The position numbers were made by a program, and so were the translations under genes. Shown one piece after another: positions 10,751-22,620 of a stretch of 64,000 nt of DNA. Source of the stretch: Cryptomeria japonica (lineage: Eukaryota; Streptophyta; Pinopsida; Cupressales; Cupressaceae); contig NC_081408.1 of the NCBI RefSeq assembly GCF_030272615.1, positions 619,314,476 through 619,378,475 of the forward strand, written 5' to 3'. The stretch's first letter is position 1; every line of letters begins with the position of its first letter. The notes below the pieces were generated by a model that had not been told where the DNA came from, searched no databases, and was given only the letters and a program-made list of their open reading frames with translations.

Positions 10751-12365
10751 TTCTATTGCATTTCTAAAATTATTTAGTTTGATTTATAATTATAGTTTTT
10801 GTTTTAAGAAAAAATTAAAAAATCATTTGTACCAAGATTATGTACAAATATCAAAATAATGAGATTGGCAAAATATAATTTCTATATAACAATTTAACAA
10901 TTAAGGGAAAATAGAGAATTAGGGTCAAGGTGAAAAATACAATGGGAGATATGTTTAGGGTATGGATTAGGGTTAACTTATGGTTAGGATTTAATTAGGG
11001 CTAGGGTTAAAAACTCATTAGGTTTAGGTTAACATTAGATTAGGGTATGAAAAAAGATAGGATTGTGGTTACAATGTAATGTAATTAAGGTTAGAATTAG
11101 AATTAAACAGAAAATTAGAGTTAGGATAAAATTAAGGTTTTAATGTAAAATCTTGTGGTAGAGTGAATGAAAGAGGAAAGCTGTTTTGATTGTGCGTTTC
11201 CCAAAGCATTTAATGCTCTGTAAAATTTGCCACAGTAAATGGATAATATGCAGCATTGGTGAAATCGGCCAGCCGAAAATGAGGGAGAAAAACAAGCGAT
11301 AAAAGTTTGATGGTTCAGATCAGTGAAATAAATGAATCAGTGAGGGGACTGGCAATGTGAAAGAAGTAACTATCCAAACACACATCATTTATAACTCTCA
11401 TGAAATGGCAGTACGAGCACACGTAATTTAATGGCATGGTTCATGTTCTTTTTCTGAAACGAAATGCCACTTTGTATGGAAATTTGATCTCACAATTCCA
11501 CATATGACTGCGTAAGATTCACGTGGATTGAAAAAGAACCATTAAATTTCAATTCAACGCCCACCAACTGTTCAAAACTCTCAAATCCACTTTCAATTCT
11601 ACACCCACCGTTTATAGCGAAAGTTATGGATGCCAATTACATTTAGGGGTTCCATGTATCTGAATCATGCCAAGAAGATGGACATCAAGTTAATGGTAAA
11701 ACATAGTGTCATAGTTGCAAGGTACATAAGTTTGACATTTAATTTGGCTCCCATTTTAGTATGTTGGTCTCACTAAATAATATTAGCTCTAGTTAAGGTA
11801 CATAAAATAGAAAGTGTAAAAGGAAGTACATTTGGATGATACATAGAATAATACACAAAACGTTCTCAATGAATAAATTATTTTGCAGATACAAGAATCT
11901 ACAAAACAAGTTTATTCGCGAAAATAATCCTAAAATAGATATGCTAAACGCAATGAAATTAAATAATAGATTTGTTAGCATGTCACAAATATACATACAT
12001 ACAAAAGAGATGAATATAATGAGCTTACAACACACTCCCAAAGGATTTTTTATGGGAGAAAGAAGAGAGAAAAATGCTTGATTTAGTATTGTGAAAGAAA
12101 ACGAATGGATATCTAGCAAACTTTTGCTAGAGAATAGTGATACAATGTCTAACCTAAAGGAGAAAAGTTGTAGTCAAAGAGGGAGTTTTAACCATATAGA
12201 GAGTAGGTTTTACATTATACACATTCTCCTTGCAAAAAAAGGATCCAAAGAAGTTAGAGGAAAAGAAAAATTATTTGACTACTAGATAAAAAATTGCTAG
12301 CAAAGCATAACATAAGAAGCATTATAATAGGGTTCAACAGTAAAAAAAAGGTAGGGGGATGAACC
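10751..12365. other. no gene seen
   Basis: Moderately AT-rich sequence without a convincing frame or known motif. Short open frames at 11793-12285 on both strands have no protein-like composition. Confidence 0.5.
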
Positions 12366-12368
12366 TTA

Positions 12369-12728
12369 GGTGAAATGGCGAGGCTTCTTGCTTGTAGTGC
12401 CTACAACCTAGGTTCAAACCCCGCGGGTCATCTTTACCGTGTTAACAATGAAGCATCCTTTACCATGGGGAGAAGCTTGGACAAATGGTGGGGCTTCTTT
12501 CCTATAGAGCCTACATCCCTAGTTCAAACCATAAAGTTTAAGGAGGTGACGCTTTGGTGAAATGGTGGGGCTTATTGCCTATAGTGCCTACAACCTAGGT
12601 TCAAACCCCACGGGTTCGTCACTACTGTGTTAACAATGGAGAATGCTCTACCATGGGGAGAACCTTGGAAAAATGGTGGGGCTTTTTTCTTGTAGAGCCT
12701 ACATCCCTGGTTCAAACCATAAAGTTTT
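12369..12728 (+). mobile_element. tandem tRNA-like SINE modules (two dimers)
   Basis: Four modules in a row each run from a box-A-like GGTGAAATGGYGRGGCTT or AAATGGTGGGGCTT to a box-B-like GGTTCAAACC. Box B lies at 12411-12421, about 12521-12530 (one mismatch), 12599-12609 and 12709-12718. Modules 1+2 (about 12369-12548) and 3+4 (about 12549-12728) are two copies of a roughly 180-bp dimer. Between boxes the sequence shares GTGCCTACAACCTA or GAGCCTACATCCCT. Internal RNA polymerase III promoters of this form mark tRNA-derived SINEs. There is no cloverleaf, so these are not tRNA genes. Confidence 0.65.
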
Positions 12729-13967
12729 AGACGTTGCGCACATGAGGAGGAGCAATGAAGGATAGGGTTCTAGGCGAAGATTTTGAAATGACATTGCGCA
12801 CACGAGCAGCGAAGGATAGGGTTTCAAGCGAAGTTGTTGGTGAAGATCGTGAGGAGGATTCAGATGGTGAGGGGAGTGTTGGTGGTCGATCTGTGCATTG
12901 GCCGCCCTTCTTTCTTATTCCCTGTGGCTCGGTTGGAAATCTTTGTGGATGGCAGGAACCCCTATTTTGGCTGGTTCGTGATGTTCTTCTATGGGGACTG
13001 TTGATTGTGGTGGCTATGCTTGGCTTTTTGATGACCCTTGGTGGTTGTGGCTTCCCCTATGTGTTGTTCCCTCGCTTTCTCTATGTGGCTGAGGTTCGTG
13101 GTGGTGGTTTTTACTGTTCCAGCACAGGGGGTAGGGTTTCCTACAAGGAAGATGGTGTTGCAAAGGCGGTTGAAGCTACGAATGTGGACGAGGATGTGAT
13201 GCTCGTGAGTGGGTGTGGTAGGAGTGTTTGGGATCCAGGTGGAGTGGTCTTTATAGCCAAAAGTTTTTCTCCCCCTTAGGTTGATGCTTTGGTGGGTATC
13301 GTTCTATTTTGGGTTTGGGCTTTGGGGCTGCAAGGGGCCTTATGCCTTGTTGTTGGTTTTACCCTATTTGCCTCTCTGTTCCTAGTCTTGTCACTTTTAT
13401 CCCAGTATTCTGGGTTATATCCAGTTCTTCCTATTGAGGTGGTCATGTCTTTTATTGAGGTTGAGATGGTGTATTGGAGACAACCTTTCTCCTACTGAGG
13501 TGGAGACGGATGGCATGGTTTTTGCTAGCACAAACTAGTGGGAGGTTGTTGAAGCTTTCGTAGTTAGTTGTGAGGATGGTTGTAGGTTTTCCTACGGGGG
13601 CTCTATTTTGTTCCTCAATATTGGGCTCTCTCATGTCTTATCTTTATGGGTGTTGATGGGTGAACAGCCTGTGATCTTTTGTCTTGAGGCCTTCCTCGGT
13701 GATGGGGGTGGTTTCATCCTTTTCCTCTTTTGTGGGCACTGTCATGGTATTTTTTTGTGGGTTTTGAGGAAGGGAAGATGGAGCAGTTTTGGGGTTTCCA
13801 AATCTCCTCAGGCTTTGCACTTGTGCTTGCATGCCTATCTAATGCTATGCTTTTTGGTGGTGAATGGGTTTCTAGGTAGCTGGTTTGTGCTTTTTTCAAT
13901 CCCATTGAGGTGGTCCTCCTTCTTATAGAGGTGGGGAGATGCTTTTCTGGACCTATCCAGCTACTAC
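12729..13967. other. GT-rich unclassified block
   Basis: This block is visibly richer in G and T than its surroundings and has open frames on both strands (plus 12755-13279; minus 13714-13974). The translations are low-complexity (Gly, Val, Leu, Trp) and do not match a family I know. The motif CYATTGAGGTGG recurs at about 13432 and 13902, with looser copies at 13493 and 13923. It may be a retroelement 3' region or captured sequence. It ends where the inverted transposon fragment begins. Confidence 0.4.
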
Positions 13968-14366
13968 AGTACACTTGAGTGTCTAAGAAGTTTACAATTG
14001 ATTATTTTTATGTCATGTAATGCACCAATAGCTGTGCATATGTAATTGTAATTGGAGTACATTTGTACTCTTAAGCCACTTGCATAAAGTGGCAAATGTA
14101 AATATTAAGTTTTAAAAAAAAAAATGTTTATTATTTGTGCAAGATGTTTTGTATTAAAATAGGAAATGTACCAATAGTTGTTTATTTTTTTACTTTTTGG
14201 TTTTCAACTACCAATTCATTTGTGAACATGTATTGGTGTTAAAATAAATAATTACTGGTATTTTTTTATTTATGTACTGACAAATTTTTTTTTAATGTTT
14301 TTGGGGGTCAACATGGTATTAAGGTGACGGTTATTGGAACTATTTCAGCTATTGGTACTCTTCCCC
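13968..14366 (-). mobile_element. orphan left end of the pogo-like transposon, inverted
   Basis: About 399 bp match, in reverse orientation, the first 390 bp of the complete element at 38669-39060. The match ends in the terminal repeat at 14348-14366, followed by TA at 14367-14368. The 19 terminal bases are identical to the left end of copy 2 (GGGGAAGAGTACCAATAGC when reversed). Similarity stops abruptly at 13968 on the internal side. It may be a deletion derivative or the displaced left end of copy 1. Confidence 0.85.
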
Positions 14367-14368
14367 TA

Positions 14369-15129
14369 ATGTCACCATTCCGTCATTTTCAAATCTATTG
14401 CTGTCAGTCCCTGATTTTCAAAGTATTTATTTTTTAATCTGGGACCCGTTTGCCGACACAGATATTTTATTTTATTTATAAATTATAAATAGTGATTCTT
14501 TATAGTAGAATTATTATTTTAATTTATTTTATATATCATAAACAATTCTGAATATATATTCTATTTATAAATATATAATATATAATCCATAATATATATA
14601 AATATAATAGAGATATTAATATTATAATACATTATTATATTATATTATTTATTTATAGATATTAATATTAAAAATTATAAAATACCAAATCATTTTATTT
14701 ATTTATATACTATAGTATATTATAAATAATCTAAAATATTTTTGTTTTGTTCTTTTGTTCAACTGTATTTCTAAAAATAAAATAAAATTAGGGTTTCACA
14801 TTCTCATAAATAAAATCATTTTCAATATAACTTCAAATGACAAACAAAAGCAAACAATGTGAATAAAATTAAATATTGAGATAATTTTAAATTAAAACAA
14901 AATAACTTTAATAGTAAATTAAATTATAGCAAGTAATTTTTTTTAGTTTAATGAGATAATTGGTGAACAAATAACCTCTCTTAATGGGACCATGAAGGAT
15001 GATCTCCCTATAAATTCATGGGTGGGCCTTAAATAGAAGAAGATTAAACAAGTATGGAGAGAAATCAATAGACCTCAGAATAAAATCCAATAACACTATA
15101 ATTTTGGGCCACACTACTAGACCTAAAAT
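14369..15129. other. AT-rich stretch, no gene seen
   Basis: Long AT runs (14460-14990) without coding sense. From about 14990 the composition becomes more balanced, leading into the RNase H relic. Confidence 0.5.
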
Positions 15130-15354
15130 GTGGCTTGAAGTTGATTGAAGAGAAATTACATCTAGAGCAAGATTCTCTGATCATAGTCAACATGATTAGC
15201 CAAAGCACAACCTCCAATTGAAAATTAAATTGATGGCTAAAACCAATCTAAGACCTCGACAATAATTCAATGAATTCAGAATCACACACATTTTTTGTGA
15301 AGGCTATACTTTAGCAGATGAAATGGCAAAAAAGGTTGTTGAATCAACTCCTTA
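15130..15354 (+). pseudogene. LINE RNase H domain relic
   Basis: The plus strand reads GLKLIEEKLHLEQDSLIIVNMI and, after a frameshift, FRITHIFCEGYTLADEMAKK. These are the third-Asp and last-Asp regions of a plant LINE RNase H, where LEGDS and HIFREGN.LAD are usual. Two TGA stops sit where Trp is expected (SN*KLN*WLKP). The fragment is separate from LINE-A and on the opposite strand. No RT sequence is recognisable upstream. Confidence 0.65.
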
Positions 15355-15355
15355 A

Positions 15356-15941
15356 TCAATGAGATATGTGATTAATTTATTTGGCATCCATCAAAAGATA
15401 CTAAAAGGCAATTTTCAGTAGCATGCCCTTGTTTTGAGGTTATGACTTTAGATGGGAGAGGGGAGTGAGATGATAGGTGATCTTGCCTTCCAAGTACTAT
15501 GTAGTACCACTTAGGCTTTAGGAATGCAAACTCCATATGTATGTACTAGGAGGATTATCTAGACTAGGAAGGTGCTTGATGTGTTGGTCGAAATCTTGGC
15601 CAACACATCAAGGCATTATTACACTATAGGCTGAATATATTTGAGTGCATCTGTGAAGGCCCAAGTGCACTTATCTTTGATTTATCTATGTATATGGGCA
15701 TATTTGAAAAGATAGGTTCAATTGTTAAGTCATTATAATAGGAGATCCTTGGGAAAGATTCTCGTGCAAGGATGACGATAGATTGAATGAGATTATTTAT
15801 TCCTCTTAGCAGTTGTGGATGACACATTAGATATAGAGGATTAACTGTGGTTGAGTGGGGAAGATGGATACACCCATAGGGATGGTCTCAAAGAAATGTC
15901 AAATGTCCTCCCTGCAAGAGATTTGAAAGAAGAGCCTTCAG
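15356..15941. other. no gene seen; contains a hairpin
   Basis: No supported frame. The hairpin at 15575-15612 is the only structure noticed. Confidence 0.45.
15575..15612. repeat. 15-bp near-perfect hairpin
   Basis: CTTGATGTGTTGGTC at 15575-15589 pairs with GGCCAACACATCAAG at 15598-15612, leaving an 8-nt loop. One of the 15 pairs is a T:G wobble; the rest are Watson-Crick. Confidence 0.8.
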
Positions 15942-16208
15942 ATGATTCTCATATTTCAGTATATTTTGGTTCTCCATGCACTTGACGATATTTTAGGCAA
16001 AGAATTCCTAAAGGCTACTGATAAGCATCAAGTGAATACCAATGTCTCAGCCATGCTCTTGGCCACCCTGTTGGAAATGAGGGAACCGAATGAGGTTGCA
16101 AGGCTCATGTGTCAAAAGATAATAAAAAAATACTTCCTTGCAGAAATTAAGGATGTTTTGCAGAATATTGATGAGGACACGCATGTTGACAATATGGGTT
16201 GTCATTGA
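15942..16208 (+). other. 88-codon open frame, unrecognised
   Basis: The product has a protein-like composition (ATDKHQVNTNVSAMLLATLL, MREPNEVARLMCQKIIKKYF, LAEIKDVLQNIDEDTHVDN) and looks like a piece of an alpha-helical protein. I do not recognise the family. There is no clear upstream start or splice site, and neighbouring frames are closed. It may be an exon relic or a chance frame. Confidence 0.25.
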
Positions 16209-16984
16209 TGCCAACCTAATGTCTAATAATATGTATTATCACTAAAGAAATAATTGTGTAGAGTATGTGTGGAGGTCATTGATGCATTTGATAGTGTGTA
16301 TATGTGCCAAAGATGTTTGAGAGAAGTTATGCCATTTATTATAGATGTAGAAGATAGTGTAAAGAATCATCTGATGGCATTATATTAGTCTAGGGCAACT
16401 GGTATATATTGGTTCACTTGAATCTTGACTTGATTATATATTGAAATCATCATGGTCAAAGTCCATAGGTTTAGGAAGCTTGTACTATGTTGTTTGAGTT
16501 CAATCTTATGTCTTGTTGCATGAAGAAATTTATCTTACTAGAAAACAGTTTGTTTCCCTATGATAGTGTGTTAGTATTTTGCTTTGCATTCTTCCACTTT
16601 ACATGTTTCGTGTGTGAAATTTTGCAATCATGTTATGAAGAGTGTTAGGTAACATTCTACCAATTTTTAAGATGAAACCATTCATATAGAAAATGTTATA
16701 AGTGTTGTAACTCCATATCACAGTCTGTCAGTATAAGGTGCTTCAGTTGACTCACTAGAATGCTCTGCATTTTACTGTTGTGATTGTCTTGGCTATGTAG
16801 TTTTAGAAGGGTGTTGAGGAAATTATATTGGACAAGTGATATGAGTTTCAAGGTTGTTGGTGCATATGTACATGGTATTTCGCGTGATGACTTCAGGAAG
16901 TCGATCCTATCTGCACAATGCTTAATAGTTCAATAATGATGTTCCTCTACACTAACACTTAATGATTTACTGCTACCTTTTTTT
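16209..16984. other. no gene seen
   Basis: Non-coding on both strands as far as I can tell, without recognised repeats. Confidence 0.45.
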
Positions 16985-17465
16985 CTTAGTTTTTTTATTA
17001 GGATAAACAGGTTTTGAGGGCACCTGAAACTTGAAACAAACAACTGCAAAAGATATATCAAAGATAAACAACAACCAAAAACTAGCCTAGCAGTAGAGAT
17101 ATATCAATGAAACCTAGCTGAAACAAGAAGTGATTACATCCAATAACTAGCACAAGGGTTTTATCAAGGATCCCTTAACCTTTAACAGAAACCAAGGGTT
17201 TTTTTAGGCACTCATAAACTAATTAATGGGTTTTACAAGGCTCACACAACCGGAATTGGGTTTTGAATTGGCTCCCACAACCATCAACATTTTGGGTTTT
17301 AAAAGGGATTCTAAAACCCACATAAAAAGGGATTTCTAGGTTCCTAAAACCTATAAAAGAATCTCCAAGGCACAACCAAATCCTGGTCCTAACCAAAAAC
17401 AAAAACTGGCCAAACTCGGCCCTTGAAAACTGCCAACATCCAACCTATCCCTAATAAAATCAAAG
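16985..17465 (-). mobile_element. 5'-truncated LINE 3' end
   Basis: On the minus strand this ends ...CAAAACCTGTTTATCC followed by TAATAAAAAAAC. The same closing phrase, AAAACCTGTTTtTCCTTAATCAAAAAC, closes LINE-A. The rest is T-rich 3' UTR-like sequence with repeated GGTTTTA words and no coding sense. It abuts the truncated left edge of pogo-like copy 1, so it probably entered or replaced the missing left arm. Confidence 0.6.
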
Positions 17466-17629
17466 ATCATATGGTTTTATCATGCATACAGAAATAGAGA
17501 CACAGTACCATTTTATTTTGTTCAAAGATGTTCAATGATGAGTTACAGAAATAGATTTGTTTTTCATCATTTATCTCAATGGCATTGAGGGTTTCATTTC
17601 AATGATCTGTTGCAGGTTCATTAAACATA

Positions 17630-20234
17630 ATGGCATGAGGTAGAAAGGAAAATAGGTTTGTTAGACGTCGAATAGTTAGAGTCACTCATGGGGTGCACTT
17701 CCCTGATGAAGATAATTTTGTCCAAAATGAAAACCCAGTGACTCTTGATGTAGATGACCATTCACCTAACAATGCAACTGATGTGGAAACTGTTGTTATA
17801 CATGACCATCCTACTGCAGATTGTAATCATATTCCACAAACACCACAAGTACAGGTGGCCTCAAAGGATCCCAAACCAAAATGGAGCATATCTATCATGA
17901 AAGAGGCAATATCATGCATAGAAGACAAGCACATGTCTCTTAGAGGCACATCAATCAAATATGGTATCCCCATTGCCTCTTTGAGGGCATGGCTGATGGG
18001 AACCACAACTACGACTATGAGCAGTCCACACACCATTTTATTAGCAGAGGAGGAGGATGCAGTTGTCCAATGGTGGAAAGACATGGTTGAAATTGGTCAC
18101 GGTCTCCAAAACAATCAACTTCAATCAATTGTTGCCCAAATTATCGAGAATAGGCCTAATCCATTCAAAAATGGGATGCCAAGGAGGTCATGGTGGGTAG
18201 GTTTTAGACAAAGGCACCCTGATCTGACGATGAGAACAATAGAAGGAGTGGACTTCGATAGGGCTATTATGCTTCCACCTTCTATTGTTGCCTCTTTCTA
18301 TGACAACTTGAAGCTAATGTACAACCTCAATCACTATGGTAGCAGCCAGATTTGGAATTGTGATGAGACTGGTGTACAAGCTAGGAGGAATTGTGGAATG
18401 AGAGTGATAGCCAAATTGGGGCAGAGGTGTGTACCGCACCTAATTTTGAAGAGTAGAGAGTGGATCACTATTTTTGCATGTGTTAGTGCATGTGGTTTCA
18501 ACATTCCTGGATTTTATTTGTTCAAATCTATGAGGCATATCTGAAACTACATAGCAAACTGTGAGCCAGGAGCATGCATGGTAGTCCAAGAACATGCATG
18601 GATGACGAAGGAGCTATTCTTAAATTGGTTGGAACATTTTTCACGTTCAGTCCTTGGTGGAGTTTCACCCTCACATAGGGCCCTACTGATCTTCGATGAT
18701 CATGGCAGCCATGTAGCCTTCAAGACAATTGAAGAAGCAAGGTGGATAGGTATAGATTTGGTAACCCTTCTGGCTCATACAAACCACAAACTGTAGCCAC
18801 TTGATGTCTCTGTATTCTCACCTTTCAAAAATTATTTCAAACAACAAAGGAGTATATGGATGTCAAAGTTCCCACAAATTGAAATTAGAAGGGAAGAGTT
18901 GGCAACTCTTGTGAGCAAGGCCTTTGCCCAAGCATTGACACCGGCTAATATAATCAGTGGCTTCTATAGGATAGGGATTTGGCCACTTAACAGAAATGCA
19001 TTATAGAATGATATGAGACCGAGTGAGGCATTTGAGGTTGCAATTGATATACAACCAACTGTTGGAACAGAACATGATGTCGCTTCAAGGGATGAAGAAC
19101 CAGAGTATATGGCAGCAGAAGCGTGCTTGCGATTGGCAGGTTATAATGAGGAAGAGATTCAAGATTTTGTAAAGCTCCACAATAGAACACAAGCAATGGT
19201 TGAGGGTACAAGTTTGACACCAGAAACTGCCAAACTAGGTCCACCCCCACAAACCAGCCAGCCAAATGAGGGTTTTGAAAATACATCAACAGGCATGTCT
19301 TTGCCAACACAAGCTGACATACTAGACTAGACCCAAGAAGCAGCCAACTGTGATGATGTAACGTTTTCCATGCCAAGTCTGTCAGAAATTAATCCAGCAG
19401 ATGTCATACATACATTACTTCACCAATCCAGTCAACTGGGAGCAGCAAGAAGGTGCTGATTGTGAAGATGAAGTTCACATAAGTGAAGACGAACCTGAGT
19501 TTGTGTCATGCACACAAGAGGATGGGCAGCAAGTTCCAAGGCAAATCAGCAAATTCTTAAGACTTTAAATGCAGAGAATGAATCAATCTTCACGTGGAGG
19601 TAAGAAAGGGGTTCTACATCTTAGTAGCCATTCATAGATCTTGACATTTGATGAGTACATTCAAAGGGAAAAAGATAAAGAGGCTAAAAGGAAAAGAGAA
19701 GAGGAATTGGCAGAACAAAAGAAAGAACATATGAGACAGAGGAAGGTACAACATGAAGCAAAAGCGATAGAAAAGGAGGCTATGAGGGTGGAAAAACAGG
19801 CCAAAAAATTGTAGGATTCCCAAGACAAGTTCATTTGAAGACATGACAAGGAAAAGAAAGATGCAGAAGCAAAGGTTGAGAAGGAGACGATGAAAGCTAA
19901 AAAGAAAGCCAAGCGTGCAAAGAGGACAAAAGATGTGGCCACAGTCGCAGAACCTCTACCCATTCGAAACCCAATTCTCATGGAAATGATGAACCTCTTG
20001 TCCCCAGCCTTTGCAGCTATTAATACTAAGCAATTTGGGACTTCACCTGGATCCTCAAACACCATGCAACTTACTTCAGGTGTAAACTAGGCATTCCTTG
20101 CTCAAATAGAAAGTTGCTTACAAACCCATCCCAACGAAGAAAATAATTTTGTTGGGACACACCGTAGTAGGCCACAGTCTGTTGGGGTTGGATTTGTGAC
20201 ACCTCCTCCATTTAATACCCAAATAGAGAATTGA
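17630..20234 (+). pseudogene. pogo-like (CENP-B/jerky-type) transposase, copy 1
   Basis: Start ATG at 17630, shared with copy 2, but codon 3 is TGA where copy 2 has CGA. Domains in order: psq-type helix-turn-helix (KWSISIMKEAISCIEDKHMS, then KYGIPIASLRAWLMG), a CENP-B-type DNA-binding helix region (PNPFKNGMPRRSWWVGFRQR), and a DDE_1 core with QIWNCDETGVQ (first Asp), LLIFDDHGSH (second Asp) and PLDVSVFSPF (third Asp). A Lys/Glu-rich coiled-coil tail follows. Stops occur at 17636, 18542, 18794, 19004 and 19328 and in the tail, and a 4-nt duplication near 19410 shifts the frame. The common end is the TGA at 20232-20234. The intact family member would bind terminal repeats and cut and paste the element at TA sites. 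Confidence 0.88.
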
Positions 20235-20889
20235 TCGAGTATGATGAATTATATTTTGTGAGCCCTTCGAAGAGTAGATTTTGAGTTTCAATATAACTGT
20301 GATGTGATTATAGAATGACATACTGGCATATTTTGTAATGTATTCAGAACTCCATTATTTTCAGATATCTCAGATGGATATTCCATTGAATTGATGGTGT
20401 TGTTGTAAATCTCATATGTTTGTTTTTTGTGATGTGATATTTCTCATATATCAGTTGAATTGATCTCGTATATTTCTCACTATCAAAAAAGACCACATAA
20501 GTGTTCAAATTACTCACTATAAAAAAGGCCATATCAATGGCATTTGATTATTCAGATGTTGCTGATATGTTGTCTTTTGATAGTGAGAAATTTGAACACT
20601 TATAAATATTCGAGTTGCAGTCATCATATTATAAGTATTCAAATTGTAGTCAGCATATATAAATTGCAGTGTGTAATATGTCTACTAGGTCATTGCATCG
20701 AAATGATAAAAGGAAGTGTCCCATTTGTAAAAAGGCACCAGACAAAGAACTATTTTCTTCTACCTTACAAGATATATTGTTAGCTGCTAAGTTATCCTTC
20801 TTGGCAGTATCTAACAAGACATCTTTTAAGGCAATATAAGACAATTCTTTGTCTGGTTTTTTTCTCAAATAGAGCACTTCCTTTTGATC

Positions 20890-21290
20890 AATATGAACTA
20901 AGTGTGTTTCTTACATTAATATGAACTAAGTGAGGAATTTAAACAAATTGAAACACAAATGATTCAAAATTTGAAACATAAACAAATAAGAAATTGCATT
21001 GTCTACTAGATCATTGCCAAAGTACAAGTCAAAAAAAGAGAAGATTGAAACATATGAACTAAGTGGGGAATTTAACCAAATTGAAAAAGAACAAAATTCA
21101 GAAATTGAAACATAAACAAATCAGAAATTGCATTGTCTACTAGATCATTGCAAAAGTACAATTCCAACAAAGAGAAGATTGAAACATATGAACTAAGTGA
21201 GAAATTTAAACAAATTGAAACACAAACAATTCAAAAATTGAAACATAAACAATTCACAAATTGCATTGTCTACTAGATCATTGCCAAAGT
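20890..21290. repeat. three-copy tandem repeat in copy 1
   Basis: Units of about 122-135 bp share ATATGAACTAAGTGRGGAAT and GCATTGTCTACTAGATCATT. The same array sits at about 45590-45970 in copy 2, so it belongs to the transposon. Confidence 0.75.
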
Positions 21291-21639
21291 AAAGTCATAT
21301 GGACTTTACCTGAGAGGAATTCTTGGTGTCTTTGACATAGTGACTCCTGGATCATTGCCTGCCATAACAATCACAACAAAATGCCAAACAAACTAGAGTG
21401 TGTTAAGAAACACATTTAATAAGAAATGCATAACTACCTAAGATATCTACACAAATTAATATAAAATGTAAACATTAAAGGCATAATCTCCAAATAATTG
21501 ACGTGTGTTAATAAACACATTTACATTGATATGATGATCTTCCACTAGTATGGTTCTTCCCTCGATGCTCTAGCACGCCTGCAAAAAACAACAATAATAG
21601 AGGGTAGCATAACGTTGTAACAACAAATCATCCATACAT

Positions 21640-22620
21640 TATTGAATGCATAAGTACATACATATACATATCTATCTACATACATATGCACATGTACATC
21701 GAATTGCACATATACATACATATACATATGCATATGTATAACATACATACATATTGCAAATAAATAGTTACCTAAGGAATGTGCAAAGGGAATTTACAGA
21801 ACTCTGAAATATGCAATGAACTGGATTGTAATGAAAGTGACATGGAAAATTTTGTCTTATAATATAATTCGAATGTGCAATGCATTCAATTGTGGTAGCT
21901 AGCAATTTTTGAATTCGAATTTTTGTGGGAAACAATCGTTAATGTCATATTGAATATGCAGACCTCCATTGCTTTGAATTGTTCAGTTTTATTCTACACA
22001 CACACACACATGTATATGTGTGTGTGTATGTGTGTATGGACAATAACCATATATGTATGTGTGTGTGCGTGGACGACAAACATATAGGCACACTAAACTA
22101 TAAGAGAGCATTGAAATGAAATTGTAAACCGCATACAAAGAAATCGTCAATATACAAAGCATAATGCAGCTACGAAGGAGCATAAACCATCATTGGACAT
22201 CTAATATGACTATTAATATTATTTACAGTGACTATATTTAAAGAAATGTTGGTTTACTAAAAATAGTATAATTTAAATTGAAAGATTTATAACATTTAAC
22301 ATTAACTATAGAAGGAATTTAGTTATTCAATGTGTACCAATCTGAATGACCGCCCTTGAATAAGGAAACTATTGTTGATTACAACCAGTTTTGTGGCTAT
22401 ATGGTTATTGTCCATATACATATAAATATATATATATATATATATAGACAATAACCATATAGCCAAATAACTTGAATCAACCATCGTTATAAAACATATT
22501 ATGCTATTGTGTGTTTCTTCATGTATACATATACATGTATATGTACATACATGTACACACACACACACACACGTGTGTGTGTGTGTGTAGACATACATAC
22601 ATAGGTACAAAACTTGAAAC
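21640..22620. repeat. CA/TG and TA microsatellites with palindromic arrangement
   Basis: Runs of TACATA, (CA)n next to (TG)n at 21995-22070, (TA)n at about 22425-22446, and ACACAC...GTGTGT at 22555-22590. CA and TG blocks abut so each can fold back on itself. Open frames here are microsatellite translations. Confidence 0.8.

Noticed and set aside
12369-12728. tRNA genes suggested by GGTTCAAACC box B motifs
   Set aside because: No cloverleaf or acceptor stem can be drawn; the modules repeat as SINE-like units.
12755-13498. Possible genes in the GT-rich block
   Set aside because: Gly/Val/Leu/Trp-rich low-complexity products, frames on both strands, and no recognisable domain, start context or splice sites.
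19661-20065. Long minus-strand frame (134 codons) and its counterpart at 43329-43613
   Set aside because: Antisense of the Lys/Glu coiled-coil tail of the transposase, giving a spurious Phe/Leu-rich product.
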